A stretch of DNA of 64,000 bases from Rosistilla oblonga. Its GTDB lineage: Bacteria; Planctomycetota; Planctomycetia; Pirellulales; Pirellulaceae. Position numbers and translations under genes: made by a program. Below are positions 63,332 through 64,000 of the stretch, piece by piece. The notes under the pieces are model-generated. The model made no database searches. It saw nothing but the letters and a program-made list of their open reading frames with translations, and was not told where the DNA came from. The stretch lies in contig NZ_CP036292.1 of NCBI RefSeq assembly GCF_007751715.1, forward strand, positions 1,240,001 to 1,304,000. Reading direction: 5' to 3'. Numbering within the stretch: the first letter of the stretch is position 1; each line of letters starts with the position of its first letter.

Positions 63332-64000
63332 GCGAGTGAAGTCGTAGCGCTTCACCCTCCCCCAAACGCAGTTTGGAAGGGGAGGGTCGGACGAGCGAAG
63401 CGAAGTTCGGGGAGGGGCGTCGCGCGGCGTTCGCTCCTGTCCGATGTGTTGTTAGACCCTCCCCGGAAAACGTCGCTAAACGCTCGTTTTCCGACCCTCC
63501 CTGCTTCACTGGGCGAGTGAAGTTGTAGCACTTCACCCTCCCCCAAACGCAGTTTGGAAGGGGAGGGTCGAACGAGCGAAGCGAAGTTCGGGGAGGGGCG
63601 TCGCGCGGCGTTCGCTCCTGTCCGATGTGTTGTTAGGCCCTCCTCGGAAAACGTCGCTAAACGCTCGTTTTCCGACCCTCCCAGCTTCGCTGGGCGAATG
63701 AAGTTGTAGCACTTCACCCTTCCCGCAAACGCAGTTTGGAAGGGGAGGGGCGAACGAGCGAAGCGAAGTTCGGGGAGGGGCGTCGCGCAGCGGTCGCTCC
63801 TGCCCGATGTGTTGTTAGGCCCTCCCCGGAAAACGTCGCTAAACGCTCGTTTTCCGACCCTCCCAGCTTCGCTGGGCGAGTGGAGTTGTGTCGCTTCACC
63901 GTTCCTCAAACTGAGTTTGGAAGGGGAGGGGCGGACGAGCGAAGCGAAGTTCGGGGAGGGGCGTCGTGCGGCGTTCGCTCCTGTCCGATGTGTTGTTAGA
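63332..64000. repeat. Tandem array of ~181-bp intergenic repeats (3 full copies and a part, running off the window)
   Basis: The marker TTCACCCT recurs at 63351, 63532 and 63713, and its shortened form TTCACC at 63895, giving periods of 181, 181 and 182 bases. Each unit contains small inverted repeats: GTGAAGT with ACTTCAC, CCAAAC with GTTTGG (3-base loop), and GGAAAACG with CGTTTTCC (12-base loop). Parts such as GGGGAGGG and GACCCTCCC recur within the unit. A period of 181 is not a multiple of three, so open frames through it change phase and are not genes. Copies differ by scattered substitutions and small indels. The array continues past the window edge. Function unknown. Confidence 0.85.

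Noticed and set aside
63352-63909. Long minus-strand frame through the repeat array that looks like a repetitive protein
   Set aside because: The repeat period (181) is not a multiple of three, so each copy is read in another phase, and there is no ribosome binding site. It is non-coding repeat.

Overview
The window is ordinary chromosome of a planctomycete, most likely of the Pirellulaceae (Rhodopirellula-like). This placement is an inference from family content: a PVC-type membrane-bound dehydrogenase/cytochrome protein, a DUF1549/DUF1553 plus DUF1501 pair, two formylglycine-type sulfatases, short ECF-like sigma factors, serine/threonine kinases, and an ExbB/ExbD set preceded by large TPR proteins. 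There is no rRNA, CRISPR array, prophage or insertion sequence. The only RNA gene is a tRNA-Leu(TAA).

Layout. 1-7 kb: the tail of an unrecognised gene, an OprB-type porin, a di-heme cytochrome, a small toxin/antitoxin-like pair whose first gene has an in-frame TGA, and bioA immediately followed by an ECF sigma factor. 7-11.5 kb: tRNA-Leu and the giant PVC cytochrome protein. 11.6-18 kb (minus strand): a flagellar basal-body run TPR protein - FlgN-like - HATPase-only protein - flgB - flgC - fliE - fliF. 18-23 kb: a hydrolase-fold protein without its serine, malate dehydrogenase, and two related membrane proteins. 23-31.8 kb (plus strand): two TPR proteins, exbB, exbD, exbD, an HD-GYP-type protein and an SDR. 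31.8-34.2 kb: a tail-anchored kinase, rplU and a membrane protein. 34.5-37.4 kb: serC-serA. 37.7-39.6 kb: a second ECF sigma factor and an AsmA-like protein. 40-45.9 kb: a protein kinase fused to a tubulin-like GTPase domain, an AAA+ ATPase in the same operon, and a divergent FHA-EAL protein. 46.7-53 kb: a FadR-type regulator, DUF1553 and DUF1501 proteins and a phosphatase-superfamily protein. 53-60 kb: hybrid histidine kinase, MFS exporter, DUF1844 protein and pyrG. 60-63.3 kb: two sulfatases. 63.3 kb to the end: a tandem array with a 181-bp period.

The most unusual locus is 40-45.9 kb. One polypeptide carries an apparently active kinase domain and a tubulin/FtsZ-like nucleotide-binding domain. 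It is 12 bases from a winged-helix AAA+ ATPase and adjacent to a protein that couples phosphothreonine reading (FHA) to cyclic-di-GMP (EAL). As most planctomycetes lack FtsZ, a kinase-controlled tubulin homologue is a good candidate for an uncharacterised cytoskeletal or signalling system. Other points of interest are the nonsense codon in the small toxin-like gene, the HATPase protein with an altered N-box among flagellar genes, the Ser-to-Arg nucleophile in the hydrolase, the 181-bp array and a MITE-like inverted repeat near 53.1 kb.
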